Origin: Rhizobium sp. L43
GTDB taxonomy: Bacteria > Pseudomonadota > Alphaproteobacteria > Rhizobiales > Rhizobiaceae
Direction: 5' to 3'
Assembly (NCBI RefSeq): GCF_002531725.1
Contig: NZ_NWSQ01000015.1
Coordinates: 124,001-188,000, forward strand
DNA: 64,000 nt
A program made the translations under genes and the position numbers. The notes below the pieces were generated by a model that was not told the DNA's origin, ran no database searches, and saw nothing but the letters and a program-made list of their open reading frames with translations. Below are positions 9,237 to 17,620 of the stretch, one piece after another. Within the stretch, counting starts at the first letter, position 1. Each line of letters begins with the position of its first letter.

Positions 9237-10397
9237 TCACGCTCCCAACGGCCGAAGCAGGTCGCGGCTGATGATATGCCGCTGGATTTCGGAGGTGCCG
9301 TCCCAGATGCGCTCGACACGCGCATCCCGCCAGAAGCGGGCGAGCGGCAGGTCGTCCATCAGGCCCATGCCGCCGAAAATCTGGATCGCCTCATCAGTGA
9401 CCCTCGCCAGCATTTCAGAGGCATAGAGCTTGGCCGAGGCGATCTGCCGGTCTGCAGGCAAGCCGGCATCGAGCCGCCAGGCGGCTGACAGCGTCAGCCA
9501 GTCGGCCGCGTCAATCTCGGTGATCATATCGGCGAGCTTGAACGACACACCCTGATTGGCGCCGATCGGCCTGCCGAACTGCTTGCGCTCGGCGGCATAG
9601 GGCAGAGCCAGATCGAAGACGCGCCGCGCCCGGCCGACGCAGGTGGCGGCGACCGTCAATCGCGTGCCGTAGAGCCATTGATTGGCGATATCGAAGCCGC
9701 GATGCACCTCGCCCAGCACTTGGGCTTCGGGAATGCGGCAATCAGTGAAACTGAGGGTGCAGTTATGGTAGCCGCGATGCGAAACGGAATCATAGCCCTT
9801 GAGGATTTCAAACCCCGGCGTGCCGCGATCCACCAGGAAGGCGGTGATCTTCTTCTTGATGCCTTTCGGCGTCTCCTCCTCGCCCGTCGCGGCAAAGACG
9901 ATGACGAAATCGGCGACATCGGCATGGGAGATGAAGTGTTTCGTACCGTTCAGGACGAAGTCGCCGCCGTCGCGGCGGGCAGCGCATTTCATGCCGCGCA
10001 TATCGGAACCGGCGTCCGGCTCGGTGATGGCAAGCGCATCGATCTTCTCGCCGCGCACGGCAGGCAGGAGGTAGCGCTCGCGCTGCTCGCCCTCGCAGGC
10101 CATCAGGATGCCGGAGGGCCGGCCGAAGAACACCGTCAGCCCCAGCGAGCCGCGCCCGAGTTCCCGCTCGACCAGCGTGAAGGTGACATGGTCGAGACCG
10201 GCGCCGCCGACTTCCTCGGGGAAATTGCAAGCGTAGAAGCCGAGATCGATGCATTTGCGCTGGATTTCGCGCCCGAGCTCCAACGGCACAATGCCGCTGC
10301 GCTCGACCTCGGTCTCATGCGGATAGATTTCGGTTTCGACGAAGGCGCGAACCGTCTCGACGATCATTTCCTGTTCTTCGCTGAGACCAAAATTCAT
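9237..10397 (-). CDS. Acyl-CoA dehydrogenase, CaiA-like role proposed
   Basis: This 386-residue protein is of normal length for the acyl-CoA dehydrogenase family. It has the FAD/substrate segments ALAITEPDAGSDMRG and NGTKHFISHADVADF, and the C-terminal flavin motif FGGMGLMDDLPLARFWRDAR. The segment that usually reads YEGT, where the Glu is the catalytic base, reads WDGTSEIQR here, so Asp occupies that position. The ATG at 10397 has a strong GGAGGA ribosome site; a longer in-frame extension would cover the upstream gene. In the operon it could interconvert gamma-butyrobetainyl-CoA and crotonobetainyl-CoA. Electrons would pass to ETF. The substrate is inferred from the neighbours. Confidence 0.82.
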   Translation of the reverse strand: MNFGLSEEQEMIVETVRAFVETEIYPHETEVERSGIVPLELGREIQRKCIDLGFYACNFPEEVGGAGLDHVTFTLVERELGRGSLGLTVFFGRPSGILMACEGEQRERYLLPAVRGEKIDALAITEPDAGSDMRGMKCAARRDGGDFVLNGTKHFISHADVADFVIVFAATGEEETPKGIKKKITAFLVDRGTPGFEILKGYDSVSHRGYHNCTLSFTDCRIPEAQVLGEVHRGFDIANQWLYGTRLTVAATCVGRARRVFDLALPYAAERKQFGRPIGANQGVSFKLADMITEIDAADWLTLSAAWRLDAGLPADRQIASAKLYASEMLARVTDEAIQIFGGMGLMDDLPLARFWRDARVERIWDGTSEIQRHIISRDLLRPLGA

Positions 10398-10407
10398 GCC
10401 GATCCTC

Positions 10408-11898
10408 CTACCGCCTCTGACCGACGTGGCGGCCGACGCCTTCGGGCGCCGCCAAAGTCGCATGTGCTTCGGCGATCGCCTTGACCTTGTCGAACAACGC
10501 GGCTGGCGCCGGTGTGGCTTTGCCCGCCTTGCTGTCGACATGCAGCAGCATGTGCTCGGCGGTAGCGAGAGCCTCGCCCCTCTCCGTGTTGTAAAGCGTG
10601 TGAAAGACGTGCAGCCGCTTTTCGTCGACACCAAGCACCTGGCAGGTCGAGTGGATCGCCTGGCCGAGCTTCGCCTCGCCGAGATGGCGGATATGGCTTT
10701 CCACCGTGTAGTAGCTTTGTCCCGCCGCGACATAGGCAAAGTCGACGCCGATGAGGCGCAGCAATGCGTCTGACGTATCGCCGAAGACCTGCAGGTAGCG
10801 GTGCTCGGTCATATGGCCGTTATAGTCGACCCAGGCCGGGCTGACCTTCGTCTCGACGAGCCTTAGCGGCTTCGACGGGTCGAAAGACGTGGTCGCGCCG
10901 CCACCTTGTGCCCAGAGCGATTGCTCGAAATCTTTTAACAGCTTGCCGGCGCCCCAGCCGTTGCCGCCATCGCCGCCCTTGAGGGCTTGCAGGATGCCGA
11001 CCAGGTTTTCGTCGCGGATGCGCTCGAGTTCACGGATCGACAGGCCGGCCGCCTGTTCGTCGGATTGCCGGCCGATCTTTTCGATCAGTGCATCGTCGAG
11101 ATCGACGACATCGGTCAGCTTGGTCCAGGGCCAGGCGAGGCAGGGACCGAACTGGGCGAGGAAGTGGCGCATGCCAGCCTCGCCGCCGGCGATGCGATAG
11201 GTCTGGAACAGGCCCATCTGCGCCCAGCGCAGGCCGAAGGAGTAGCGGATGACGTCATCGAGCGTCTCGACGGTACAGATGTCGTCATGGATCAGCCACA
11301 GAGCCTCGCGCCACAGCGCTTCGAGCAGCCGGTCGCCGACGAAGGCCTCGATCTCCTTGGCGATATGGACGCCCTTCATGCCGATCGGTGGCAGCCTGTC
11401 CATCGCCGCTTTAATGGTCGCCGCCGAGGTCTTCTGGCCCCCGACGATTTCGACAAGCGGCAGCAGATAGACGGGATTATAGGGATGGGCGACGAAGAGG
11501 CGCTCAGGGTGTTTCATGTCCCGCTGCAGATCGGTCGGCAGCAGACCTGAGGTGGAAGAGCCGATCAGCGCGTCGGGTCGCGCCGCGGCATCGATCTGGG
11601 TGAGCACACCGCGCTTGAGATCGAGCCGTTCCGGCACGCTTTCCTGGATCCAGTCGGCACCGGCGACGGCTTCCTCCAGCGTTTTGCAGAACCTCAGCCT
11701 GCCGCGCGGCGGCAGCGGTGCGCCGGTCAGCATGGCATAGGCTTTTTCGGCATTGGCGATCACTTCGCCGACGATGCGGCCCGCCTCCGGATGCGGATCG
11801 AACACGTCAACATCGATGCCGGCCAGCAGGAAACGCGCGATCCAGCCACCGCCAATGACGCCGCCGCCGATACAAGCTGCCTTGTTAATCCGTGTCAT
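10408..11898 (-). CDS. lcdH: L-carnitine dehydrogenase fused to a hotdog thioesterase
   Basis: This 496-residue fusion has a 3-hydroxyacyl-CoA dehydrogenase-type N-terminal domain with NAD-binding loop IGGGVIGGGWIA (residues 10-21), SSTSGLLPT and the catalytic-region motif AHPYNPVYLLPLVEIVGG. From about residue 340 a 4-hydroxybenzoyl-CoA thioesterase-like hotdog domain follows, with VDYNGHMTEHRYLQVFGD. This is the known rhizobial/pseudomonad carnitine architecture. The dehydrogenase oxidises L-carnitine to 3-dehydrocarnitine, and the thioesterase hydrolyses the betainyl-CoA made by the BKACE enzyme to glycine betaine. The gene lies 7 bases after the BKACE gene and 10 bases before the acyl-CoA dehydrogenase gene, so the set is tightly cotranscribed. 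Confidence 0.92.
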   Translation of the reverse strand: MTRINKAACIGGGVIGGGWIARFLLAGIDVDVFDPHPEAGRIVGEVIANAEKAYAMLTGAPLPPRGRLRFCKTLEEAVAGADWIQESVPERLDLKRGVLTQIDAAARPDALIGSSTSGLLPTDLQRDMKHPERLFVAHPYNPVYLLPLVEIVGGQKTSAATIKAAMDRLPPIGMKGVHIAKEIEAFVGDRLLEALWREALWLIHDDICTVETLDDVIRYSFGLRWAQMGLFQTYRIAGGEAGMRHFLAQFGPCLAWPWTKLTDVVDLDDALIEKIGRQSDEQAAGLSIRELERIRDENLVGILQALKGGDGGNGWGAGKLLKDFEQSLWAQGGGATTSFDPSKPLRLVETKVSPAWVDYNGHMTEHRYLQVFGDTSDALLRLIGVDFAYVAAGQSYYTVESHIRHLGEAKLGQAIHSTCQVLGVDEKRLHVFHTLYNTERGEALATAEHMLLHVDSKAGKATPAPAALFDKVKAIAEAHATLAAPEGVGRHVGQRR

Positions 11899-11905
11899 GC
11901 CGTCC

Positions 11906-12808
11906 TCAGCGCTTCGTCAGTTTGAGTTTGTTGCGAACGTCTTCCGGACCGATGATCCGCGCACCCATGCCTTCGACCACTTGCACGGCCTTTTCAACGA
12001 GCTGCGCGTTGGTGGCGAGCTGGCCCTTGCCGACGAAGAGATTATCTTCCAAGCCGACGCGGACATTGCCGCCGGCCAGCAAGGCTGCGGCCGGATAGGC
12101 CATGGCGTTGCGGCCGATCGAAAAGGCCGAGAAGGTCCAGCTCTCAGGCACGTTATTGACCATCGCCATGAAGGTATTGAGATCATCGGGCGCGCCCCAT
12201 GGAATACCCATGCAGAGCTGGATCAGCACCGGGTCTTCGATCAGGCCTTCCTCGGCAAGCTGCTTGGCGAACCAGAGATGGCCGGTGTCGAAGGCCTCGA
12301 TTTCGGGGCGAACGCCGAGATCGGTCATCTTCTTCGCCATCGCCCGCAGCATGGCCGGCGTGTTGGTCATGACATAGTCGCCGAGGTTGAAATTCATCGT
12401 GCCGCAGTCGAGCGTGCAGATCTCCGGCAGGCATTCGGCGACATGGCTGACGCGCTCAGTGGCGCCCACCATATCCGTGCCTTTGGGATTGAGGGGCAGG
12501 GGACTTTCGACATTCCCGAAGATCAGATCCCCGCCCATGCCGGCGGTGAGATTGAGGACGACATCGACATCCGCCGAGCGGATACGGTCGGTGACTTCCC
12601 TGTAGAGATCGTTGCGGCGGCTGGCAGCACCTGTTTCCGGATCGCGGACATGGCAGTGAACGACCGCCGCACCGGCCTTTGCCGCATCGATCGCCGAATC
12701 GGCGATCTGCTTGGGAGTGATCGGCACGTGGCTGGATTTTGAGACCGTATCGCCGGCGCCAGTGACAGCGCAGGTGATGAAGACATCGCGGTTCATTGCA
12801 AGAGGCAT
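11906..12808 (-). CDS. 3-dehydrocarnitine cleavage enzyme (BKACE family)
   Basis: This 300-residue member of the beta-keto acid cleavage enzyme family (formerly DUF849) carries the zinc motif HCHVRDPETG (residues 51-60), LNLTAGMGGD and GLEDNLFVGKGQLATN. BKACE enzymes condense acetyl-CoA with a beta-keto acid and release acetoacetate plus a new CoA ester. Next to carnitine dehydrogenase the substrate should be 3-dehydrocarnitine, giving betainyl-CoA. It is the first gene of the nine-gene operon and diverges from the GlxA-type regulator, with about 100 bases of shared promoter region. Confidence 0.9.
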   Translation of the reverse strand: MPLAMNRDVFITCAVTGAGDTVSKSSHVPITPKQIADSAIDAAKAGAAVVHCHVRDPETGAASRRNDLYREVTDRIRSADVDVVLNLTAGMGGDLIFGNVESPLPLNPKGTDMVGATERVSHVAECLPEICTLDCGTMNFNLGDYVMTNTPAMLRAMAKKMTDLGVRPEIEAFDTGHLWFAKQLAEEGLIEDPVLIQLCMGIPWGAPDDLNTFMAMVNNVPESWTFSAFSIGRNAMAYPAAALLAGGNVRVGLEDNLFVGKGQLATNAQLVEKAVQVVEGMGARIIGPEDVRNKLKLTKR

Positions 12809-12821
12809 GTTTTTGTTCTCC

Positions 12822-12850
12822 CCGTCTTGTCTGCATTACGCGACAGACGG
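12822..12850. promoter_or_regulatory. Inverted repeat in the carnitine operon/regulator promoter region
   Basis: CCGTCT (12822-12827) is mirrored by AGACGG (12845-12850), and inside it GTCTG (12829-12833) pairs with CAGAC (12844-12848). It lies 14 bases upstream of the BKACE start and 63 bases upstream of the regulator start. It is a candidate operator for the AraC-family regulator; the assignment is inference. Confidence 0.4.
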
Positions 12851-12912
12851 AGCAGCGATGCTTTGCATTTTCAGATCTATTCGATACATTATCGGAATCA
12901 TCGGAGGTGAGT

Positions 12913-13893
12913 TTGCTGGAGCGATCGACGGAACGGCTCGATATCGATCTTCTCGTCCTGCCGGACGCGAACCTCATCCTGATCGCGTCGGTCATCGAGC
13001 CGCTGCGCGGCGCCAACCGCATTTCCGGCAGCGAACTCTATCGCTGGCGGCTGCTGACGCCTGACGGGGAGCCGGTCCCGACCACCAGCAATATCGCCGT
13101 GCCCGCCCAGGGGACCTTTCGGGCGACGACCGAGGAGACGCCGCTTTTCGTGCTGGCCAGTTACAACTGGCGGAAAGGTGCGACGCCGGCGCTGAAGATG
13201 CAGCTCTCCCAGGCCGCCCGTTACCGCAAGATAATTGCCGGCATCGAATCCGGCACATGGCTGCTGGCCGAAGCAAGCCTGCTCGACGGACTGCCGGCGA
13301 CCGTCCACTGGGAGGACTACGAGGATTTTGCCCTGGCCTATCCGCAGGTGCGGGCAGTCAAGGATCGTTTCGTCATTGACGGCAAACGACTGACGACCTC
13401 AGGCTCGCTTCCGACCGTCGATCTGATGCTGGAGGTGATCCGGCAGCGGCAGGGCTATTCGCTGGCGCTCGAAGTCAGCCGGTTGTTCCGTTACGAGCAG
13501 CCGTCCTTCCATGCCGATGAGCCGCTTTCCGCGGCTTCGGCCGGGTTGCGTATGCACGATCCCCGCGTGGCGCAGGCGGTGCGGCTGATGGAGGAGCATA
13601 TCGAGCAGCCCCTGATCCTCACGCGGCTCGCCCGCCGGGTGGGCATCAGTGCCCGGCATCTGCAGGATCTTTTCCAGCAGAGCATCGGTGCGCCGCCGCA
13701 TGTGCATTATCTCGCGCTGCGCCTGAACGCGGCCCGGCGCAAGGTGATCGAAACGACAGCCTCTTTCGCCGATATCGCCGCGGCGACCGGCTTCAACTCG
13801 GCCTCGGCCTTTGCCAGAAGCTACCGGGCGAGTTTTTCCGAAAGCCCATCCGAGACCCGGCGCCGCCTTCACCGCCGCATCACCCCGACGTAG
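12913..13893 (+). CDS. GlxA/CdhR-type AraC-family regulator of carnitine catabolism
   Basis: This protein of about 326 residues has an N-terminal DJ-1/PfpI-like sensor domain (DIDLLVLPDANLILIASVIE, later GTWLLAEASLLDGLPATVHW) and a C-terminal double helix-turn-helix AraC domain (LARRVGISARHLQDLFQQS and ADIAAATGFNSASAFARSYR). Pseudomonas CdhR, the carnitine dehydrogenase activator, has this architecture. I chose the TTG at 12913 because GGAGGT lies 4 bases upstream; a GTG at 12907 is also possible. A longer start at 12796 would sit inside the divergent BKACE gene. It probably activates the operon starting at 12808. Its 3' end overlaps the convergent LysR gene by 14 bases. Confidence 0.8.
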   Translation: MLERSTERLDIDLLVLPDANLILIASVIEPLRGANRISGSELYRWRLLTPDGEPVPTTSNIAVPAQGTFRATTEETPLFVLASYNWRKGATPALKMQLSQAARYRKIIAGIESGTWLLAEASLLDGLPATVHWEDYEDFALAYPQVRAVKDRFVIDGKRLTTSGSLPTVDLMLEVIRQRQGYSLALEVSRLFRYEQPSFHADEPLSAASAGLRMHDPRVAQAVRLMEEHIEQPLILTRLARRVGISARHLQDLFQQSIGAPPHVHYLALRLNAARRKVIETTASFADIAAATGFNSASAFARSYRASFSESPSETRRRLHRRITPT

Positions 13894-14743
13894 GCTGGAA
13901 GGCGTCCCGCAACATATCCGCAAGTTCGCGAACGGCCTCACTGGATCGGTAGGGATTGCGCCGGAGCACGACTTTCGAGGAATCGACCGGCGGAAAACCG
14001 TCTTCGGCAGTCAGTTCCCGGCAGCCGGGCGGAATGTTGCTGCGGCAGAGCGTGGTCACGGCAAGGCCCGCGGTGACGGCATTCTTCAGCCCCGAGCCGG
14101 TATCGGCAATGAAGGCGATCCGGTAATTGCGGCCGATCTGCTCCAGCGACCGCAGCGCATAATCGCGCGACCAGGTGGAATTGCGATAGGTCGCAATCGG
14201 CAGGGGATGGATGTCGTGCAGCCGATGCACCATTGAAGTAACCCAGACTGTGGGGTCAACGCAGAGGACCTCGCCTTTCGTCTGGTCGCTCCAGTCGAAA
14301 ACCACGGCGAGATCGAGTTCGTCCCGCTCGAGGGCGGCGAGGTTACGCACGGTATAGTCGCAGGACACGGTGACCTCGACGGCCGGATGGCGGACGGCGA
14401 AAGCCGCAAGGGCTGCCGGCAGCACCGTCTGGCTGTATTCCTCGGGAATGCCGATGCGCACCGGCCCATCCAGCGGTTTGCTGCGGATCGTCGCGGCGGC
14501 CTCGCTCAGCAGATCGATGATCCGGCGGGCATAGGGCACGAGCTGTATGCCCTGGCGCGTCAGCAGCACGCCGCGGGCGCCGCGCTCGAACAGGGTTTCG
14601 CCGATCGTCTCCTCGAGCTTCTTGATCTGGCTGCTGACGGCCGATTGCGTCCGCCCGATGCGCTGGGCAGCCGCCGAGAAATTCGACGTCTCGGCGACGA
14701 CAAGGAAGGTCCTCAGGAGATCGCTTTCAATCGGCTCGTGCAT
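13880..14743 (-). CDS. LysR-family transcriptional regulator
   Basis: This 287-residue protein has an N-terminal winged helix-turn-helix typical of LysR proteins (FLVVAETSNFSAAAQRIGRT then QSAVSSQIKKLEETIG). A periplasmic-binding-protein-like effector domain follows (VRIGIPEEYSQTVLPAALAA). The ATG at 14743 (MHEPIESDLL) is the family start; an upstream extension of 60 residues would run through the divergent gene. Divergence from the EamA exporter gene suggests that the exporter is its target. A 10-bp palindrome lies between the two starts. Confidence 0.85.
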   Translation of the reverse strand: MHEPIESDLLRTFLVVAETSNFSAAAQRIGRTQSAVSSQIKKLEETIGETLFERGARGVLLTRQGIQLVPYARRIIDLLSEAAATIRSKPLDGPVRIGIPEEYSQTVLPAALAAFAVRHPAVEVTVSCDYTVRNLAALERDELDLAVVFDWSDQTKGEVLCVDPTVWVTSMVHRLHDIHPLPIATYRNSTWSRDYALRSLEQIGRNYRIAFIADTGSGLKNAVTAGLAVTTLCRSNIPPGCRELTAEDGFPPVDSSKVVLRRNPYRSSEAVRELADMLRDAFQPTSG

Positions 14744-14766
14744 GCATAGCCATAGAAAAAATCGAT

Positions 14767-14776
14767 GATAGCTATC
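14767..14776. promoter_or_regulatory. Palindrome GATAGCTATC, candidate LysR-type operator
   Basis: A perfect 10-bp palindrome lies 24 bases upstream of the LysR start and inside the short divergent promoter region. LysR proteins usually bind such imperfect T-N11-A dyads upstream of the gene they control. Confidence 0.35.
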
Positions 14777-14795
14777 TCTACTATTCGTTTGTCTG

Positions 14796-15761
14796 ATGTC
14801 AATTCCTGGCGCACAAAAGACCGGCGTTCGACTTCCTTCTTTGAGACCCATCTGCGTGACCATTGAAAATCCGACCACGCGCCTCGCCGGCAGCGAGCAC
14901 GAGAAGGGTGTGCTTCTCATCATTGCCGCGACGCTTGCCTGGAGTGCGAGCGGCGTCTATTCGCGGCTGCTCACAACGGACGTATGGACGGCGATCGCCT
15001 GGCGGTCACTGTTCGGCGGCCTGTTCCTGCTGATCCCCTGCCTTTTCCTCGAAGGGGGTATTTCACGGCGGCAATGGCGTTCCGTCTTCCATCCGAGCGG
15101 CCTTGCGATGATCGCATGCCAGACCTTCAGTCAGGGATGCTTCATCGGGTCGCTTTACATGACCACCGTCGCCAATGTGACGATGATCTATGCAACGACG
15201 CCGTTCATCGCGGCGCTTTTCGGCTGGCTCATCCTCAAGGAGAGGGTGGCCAGGCGGACCATGATCGCCGGCGGCATTTCGCTCCTCGGCGTCGCCGTCA
15301 TCGTCGCCTCGTCGATCGGTGGCGGCACCGGCTGGGGCGACCTGCTGGCGCTCGGAATGACCGCGTCCTTCGCGCTCGTCATCATCATCCCGCGCATCAG
15401 CCCCGGTGTGCCGAGCCTGCCGCCGACTGTGGTCAGCGCCTTCCTGACCCTCGTCATCTTTGCGCCGTTCGGTTCGGTCGGCTCGCTCGACCTGCACAAC
15501 TGGGTCGTCCTTGCCGCCTTCGGCGCTACCAATTTCTCCCTGGCGCTGGTGCTCTTCCTCGCCGGGGCAAAGCGGATGCCGCCGGCGGAAGCCGCACTTA
15601 TCGGCACGATGGAAATCGTGCTGACACCCTTCTGGGTCTGGCTGCTGTTTTCCGAGCAGCCGCCCGTCGCCACCTATTTCGGCGGGGCGATCATCCTCGG
15701 CGCCGTGTTCTGGCACACGGCGATCGACGCCAACCGCAGCCGGCGGCCGCATCGCGCCTAA
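14796..15761 (+). CDS. EamA/DMT-family inner-membrane transporter
   Basis: This protein of up to 321 residues has ten hydrophobic segments in two EamA repeats, for example AATLAWSASGVYSRLL and WTAIAWRSLFGGLFLLIPCL in the first, and NFSLALVLFLAGAKRMPPAE with GTMEIVLTPFWVWLLF in the second. Members export amino acids and other metabolites. The start is uncertain: the ATG at 14796 has no clear ribosome site, and an in-frame GTG at 14856 would leave more room for the divergent promoter. Divergence from a LysR gene is a common arrangement for inducible exporters. The substrate is unknown. Confidence 0.82.
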   Translation: MSIPGAQKTGVRLPSLRPICVTIENPTTRLAGSEHEKGVLLIIAATLAWSASGVYSRLLTTDVWTAIAWRSLFGGLFLLIPCLFLEGGISRRQWRSVFHPSGLAMIACQTFSQGCFIGSLYMTTVANVTMIYATTPFIAALFGWLILKERVARRTMIAGGISLLGVAVIVASSIGGGTGWGDLLALGMTASFALVIIIPRISPGVPSLPPTVVSAFLTLVIFAPFGSVGSLDLHNWVVLAAFGATNFSLALVLFLAGAKRMPPAEAALIGTMEIVLTPFWVWLLFSEQPPVATYFGGAIILGAVFWHTAIDANRSRRPHRA

Positions 15762-16342
15762 GCCTAAGCCCACCAGACGGCCATCAAATCTTCCCGGACG
15801 GTCCGGAAAACCGCCGTATTCGCGGGATCAATTATTGCCCCTGCGCAGCGCGCTCTTGCGACTTCACCGACTGTCGTCTTTGAGTTGCACCCATGTCGTT
15901 TTTTTGATCGCTGTTTTCCGTCAGGCATGGTTTGTTTGTGGTGTTCAAGGCGCTATCTCGCAAACTGGCGAAATGGACCATCGGGAAGCCGGCCTGACGG
16001 CGGCGCTGCCCGCAGCGGTAGAAGAACTGAAATCCACACGGAAATCGCCGGAAAGATCCGGAAAGATCTCGGGGTGGATCGAAAGGAGTTTCTGGAGCCG
16101 GACACCAGCTCTTGCGCGGCAAATCGACGGATTGCGGCGGGCGATCACGAACGACAGACCAAACCGTGGCGTTCACTCTTCTCCTCCATCCAATCTGTCC
16201 CTTTTGCAAAATCCGAATATCGCCCGATGCGGCGCTATCCGGCGTTGTCGACACCGGGCTGCAGAGGAGGCAGGCCGGAGGGAATGTTGCCATCGGCTGC
16301 ATCGGTTGCAGATCGAGGCATTCAAACATGTGGGAGGAATCC
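15762..16342. other. Gene-free stretch before the formaldehyde dehydrogenase gene
   Basis: About 580 bases contain no convincing gene. Long open frames exist on both strands over the same bases (about 15832-16356) but have no recognisable domain and mirror each other. Two exact tandem copies of CCGGAAAGAT lie at 16048-16067. The promoter of the dehydrogenase gene must lie here, but I see no clear consensus. Confidence 0.6.
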
Positions 16343-17533
16343 ATGAGCAAGAATAGAGGCGTCGTTTATCTCCGGCCGGGCAAGGTCGAAGTGCGCGACA
16401 TCGACGACCCGAAGCTGGAAGCGCCGGACGGCCGCCGCATCGAGCACGGCGTCATCCTGAAGGTGATCTCGACCAACATTTGCGGCTCCGACCAGCACAT
16501 GGTCCGCGGCCGCACGACGGCGATGCCGGGCCTGGTCCTCGGTCATGAAATCACCGGCGAAATCATCGAGAAAGGCGTCGACGTCGAGATGCTCGACATC
16601 GGCGATATCGTCTCGGTGCCGTTCAATGTCGCCTGCGGCCGTTGCCGCTGCTGCAAGTCACAGGATACCGGTGTCTGCCTGACGGTGAACCCGGCCCGCG
16701 CCGGTGGCGCTTACGGCTATGTCGACATGGGCGGCTGGATCGGCGGACAGGCGCGCTACGTCACCATTCCCTATGCCGATTTCAACCTGCTGAAAATCCC
16801 GGATCGGGACAAGGCGATGGCGAAGATCCGCGATCTCACCATGCTCTCCGACATTCTGCCCACCGGCTTCCATGGCGCGGTGCGTGCAGGCGTCGGGGTC
16901 GGCTCGACCGTCTATGTCGCCGGCGCCGGCCCTGTCGGCCTTGCGGCTGCGGCTTCGGCCCGCATTCTCGGCGCTGCCGTCGTGATGATCGGCGACTTCA
17001 ACAAGGACCGTCTGGCGCATGCGGCGAAGGTCGGTTTCGAACCGATCGACCTGTCGAAGAGCGACCGCCTCGGCGACATGATCGCACAAGTAGTCGGCAC
17101 CAACGAGGTGGACAGCGCCATCGATGCGGTCGGCTTCGAGGCGAGGGGGCATTCGGGCGGCGAACAGCCGGCGATCGTGCTCAATCAGATGATGGAGATT
17201 ACCCGCGCCGCAGGCTCGATCGGCATTCCGGGCCTCTACGTCACCGAGGATCCGGGCGCCGTCGACAATGCCGCCAAACACGGCAATCTGTCGCTCCGTT
17301 TCGGCCTCGGATGGGCCAAGGCGCAGTCCTTCCACACCGGCCAGACCCCGGTGCTCAAGTACAATCGTCAGCTGATGCAGGCGATCCTCCACGATCGTTT
17401 GCCGATTGCCGATATCGTCAACGCCAAGGTCATCCCGCTCGACGATGCCGCCGCTGGATATGAAAGCTTCGACCATGGGGCGGCGACGAAATATGTCCTC
17501 GATCCGCACGGCGTGGTTGCGAAGGCCGCCTAG
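16343..17533 (+). CDS. fdhA: Glutathione-independent formaldehyde dehydrogenase
   Basis: This 396-residue zinc alcohol dehydrogenase-superfamily protein closely follows Pseudomonas FdhA in length and motifs. Catalytic zinc ligands are at C47 (TNICGSDQHMVRGRT) and H68-E69 (GHEITGE). The structural zinc cysteines are in ACGRCRCCKSQDTGVC (about 98, 101, 104, 112), and the NAD-binding loop is VAGAGPVGLAAAASARILGA. It oxidises formaldehyde to formate without glutathione. GGAGG precedes the ATG at 16343. It is a single-gene unit ending in a strong hairpin. Its position near the carnitine-to-betaine operon fits removal of formaldehyde from betaine demethylation, although no demethylase is encoded in this window. 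Confidence 0.9.
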   Translation: MSKNRGVVYLRPGKVEVRDIDDPKLEAPDGRRIEHGVILKVISTNICGSDQHMVRGRTTAMPGLVLGHEITGEIIEKGVDVEMLDIGDIVSVPFNVACGRCRCCKSQDTGVCLTVNPARAGGAYGYVDMGGWIGGQARYVTIPYADFNLLKIPDRDKAMAKIRDLTMLSDILPTGFHGAVRAGVGVGSTVYVAGAGPVGLAAAASARILGAAVVMIGDFNKDRLAHAAKVGFEPIDLSKSDRLGDMIAQVVGTNEVDSAIDAVGFEARGHSGGEQPAIVLNQMMEITRAAGSIGIPGLYVTEDPGAVDNAAKHGNLSLRFGLGWAKAQSFHTGQTPVLKYNRQLMQAILHDRLPIADIVNAKVIPLDDAAAGYESFDHGAATKYVLDPHGVVAKAA

Positions 17534-17562
17534 CGATTGCGACGGGGGAATTTTACCTGACA

Positions 17563-17590
17563 GGAATGGCCGGGGAAAACCGGCCATTCC
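17563..17590. terminator. Bidirectional hairpin between fdhA and the orphan binding protein
   Basis: A perfect 11-bp stem (GGAATGGCCGG at 17563-17573 with CCGGCCATTCC at 17580-17590) encloses a six-base loop and sits between two convergent genes. There is no long U-run on either side. Confidence 0.65.
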
Positions 17591-17620
17591 GCATTGTCAC
17601 ATGACAATTGGATTGACGAA

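Noticed and set aside
10398..10739. N-terminal extension of the acyl-CoA dehydrogenase
   Set aside because: It lies wholly within the thioesterase domain of the upstream gene, is Arg/Ser-rich, and the family start at 10397 has a strong ribosome site.
12796..12912. Longer N-terminus for the GlxA-type regulator
   Set aside because: It would begin inside the divergent BKACE gene and adds Cys-rich residues not seen in the family; GGAGGT marks a start near 12913.
15832..16356. Overlapping open frames of about 172 codons on both strands before fdhA
   Set aside because: They mirror each other, show no domain and no ribosome site, and reach into fdhA; typical chance frames in high-GC DNA.
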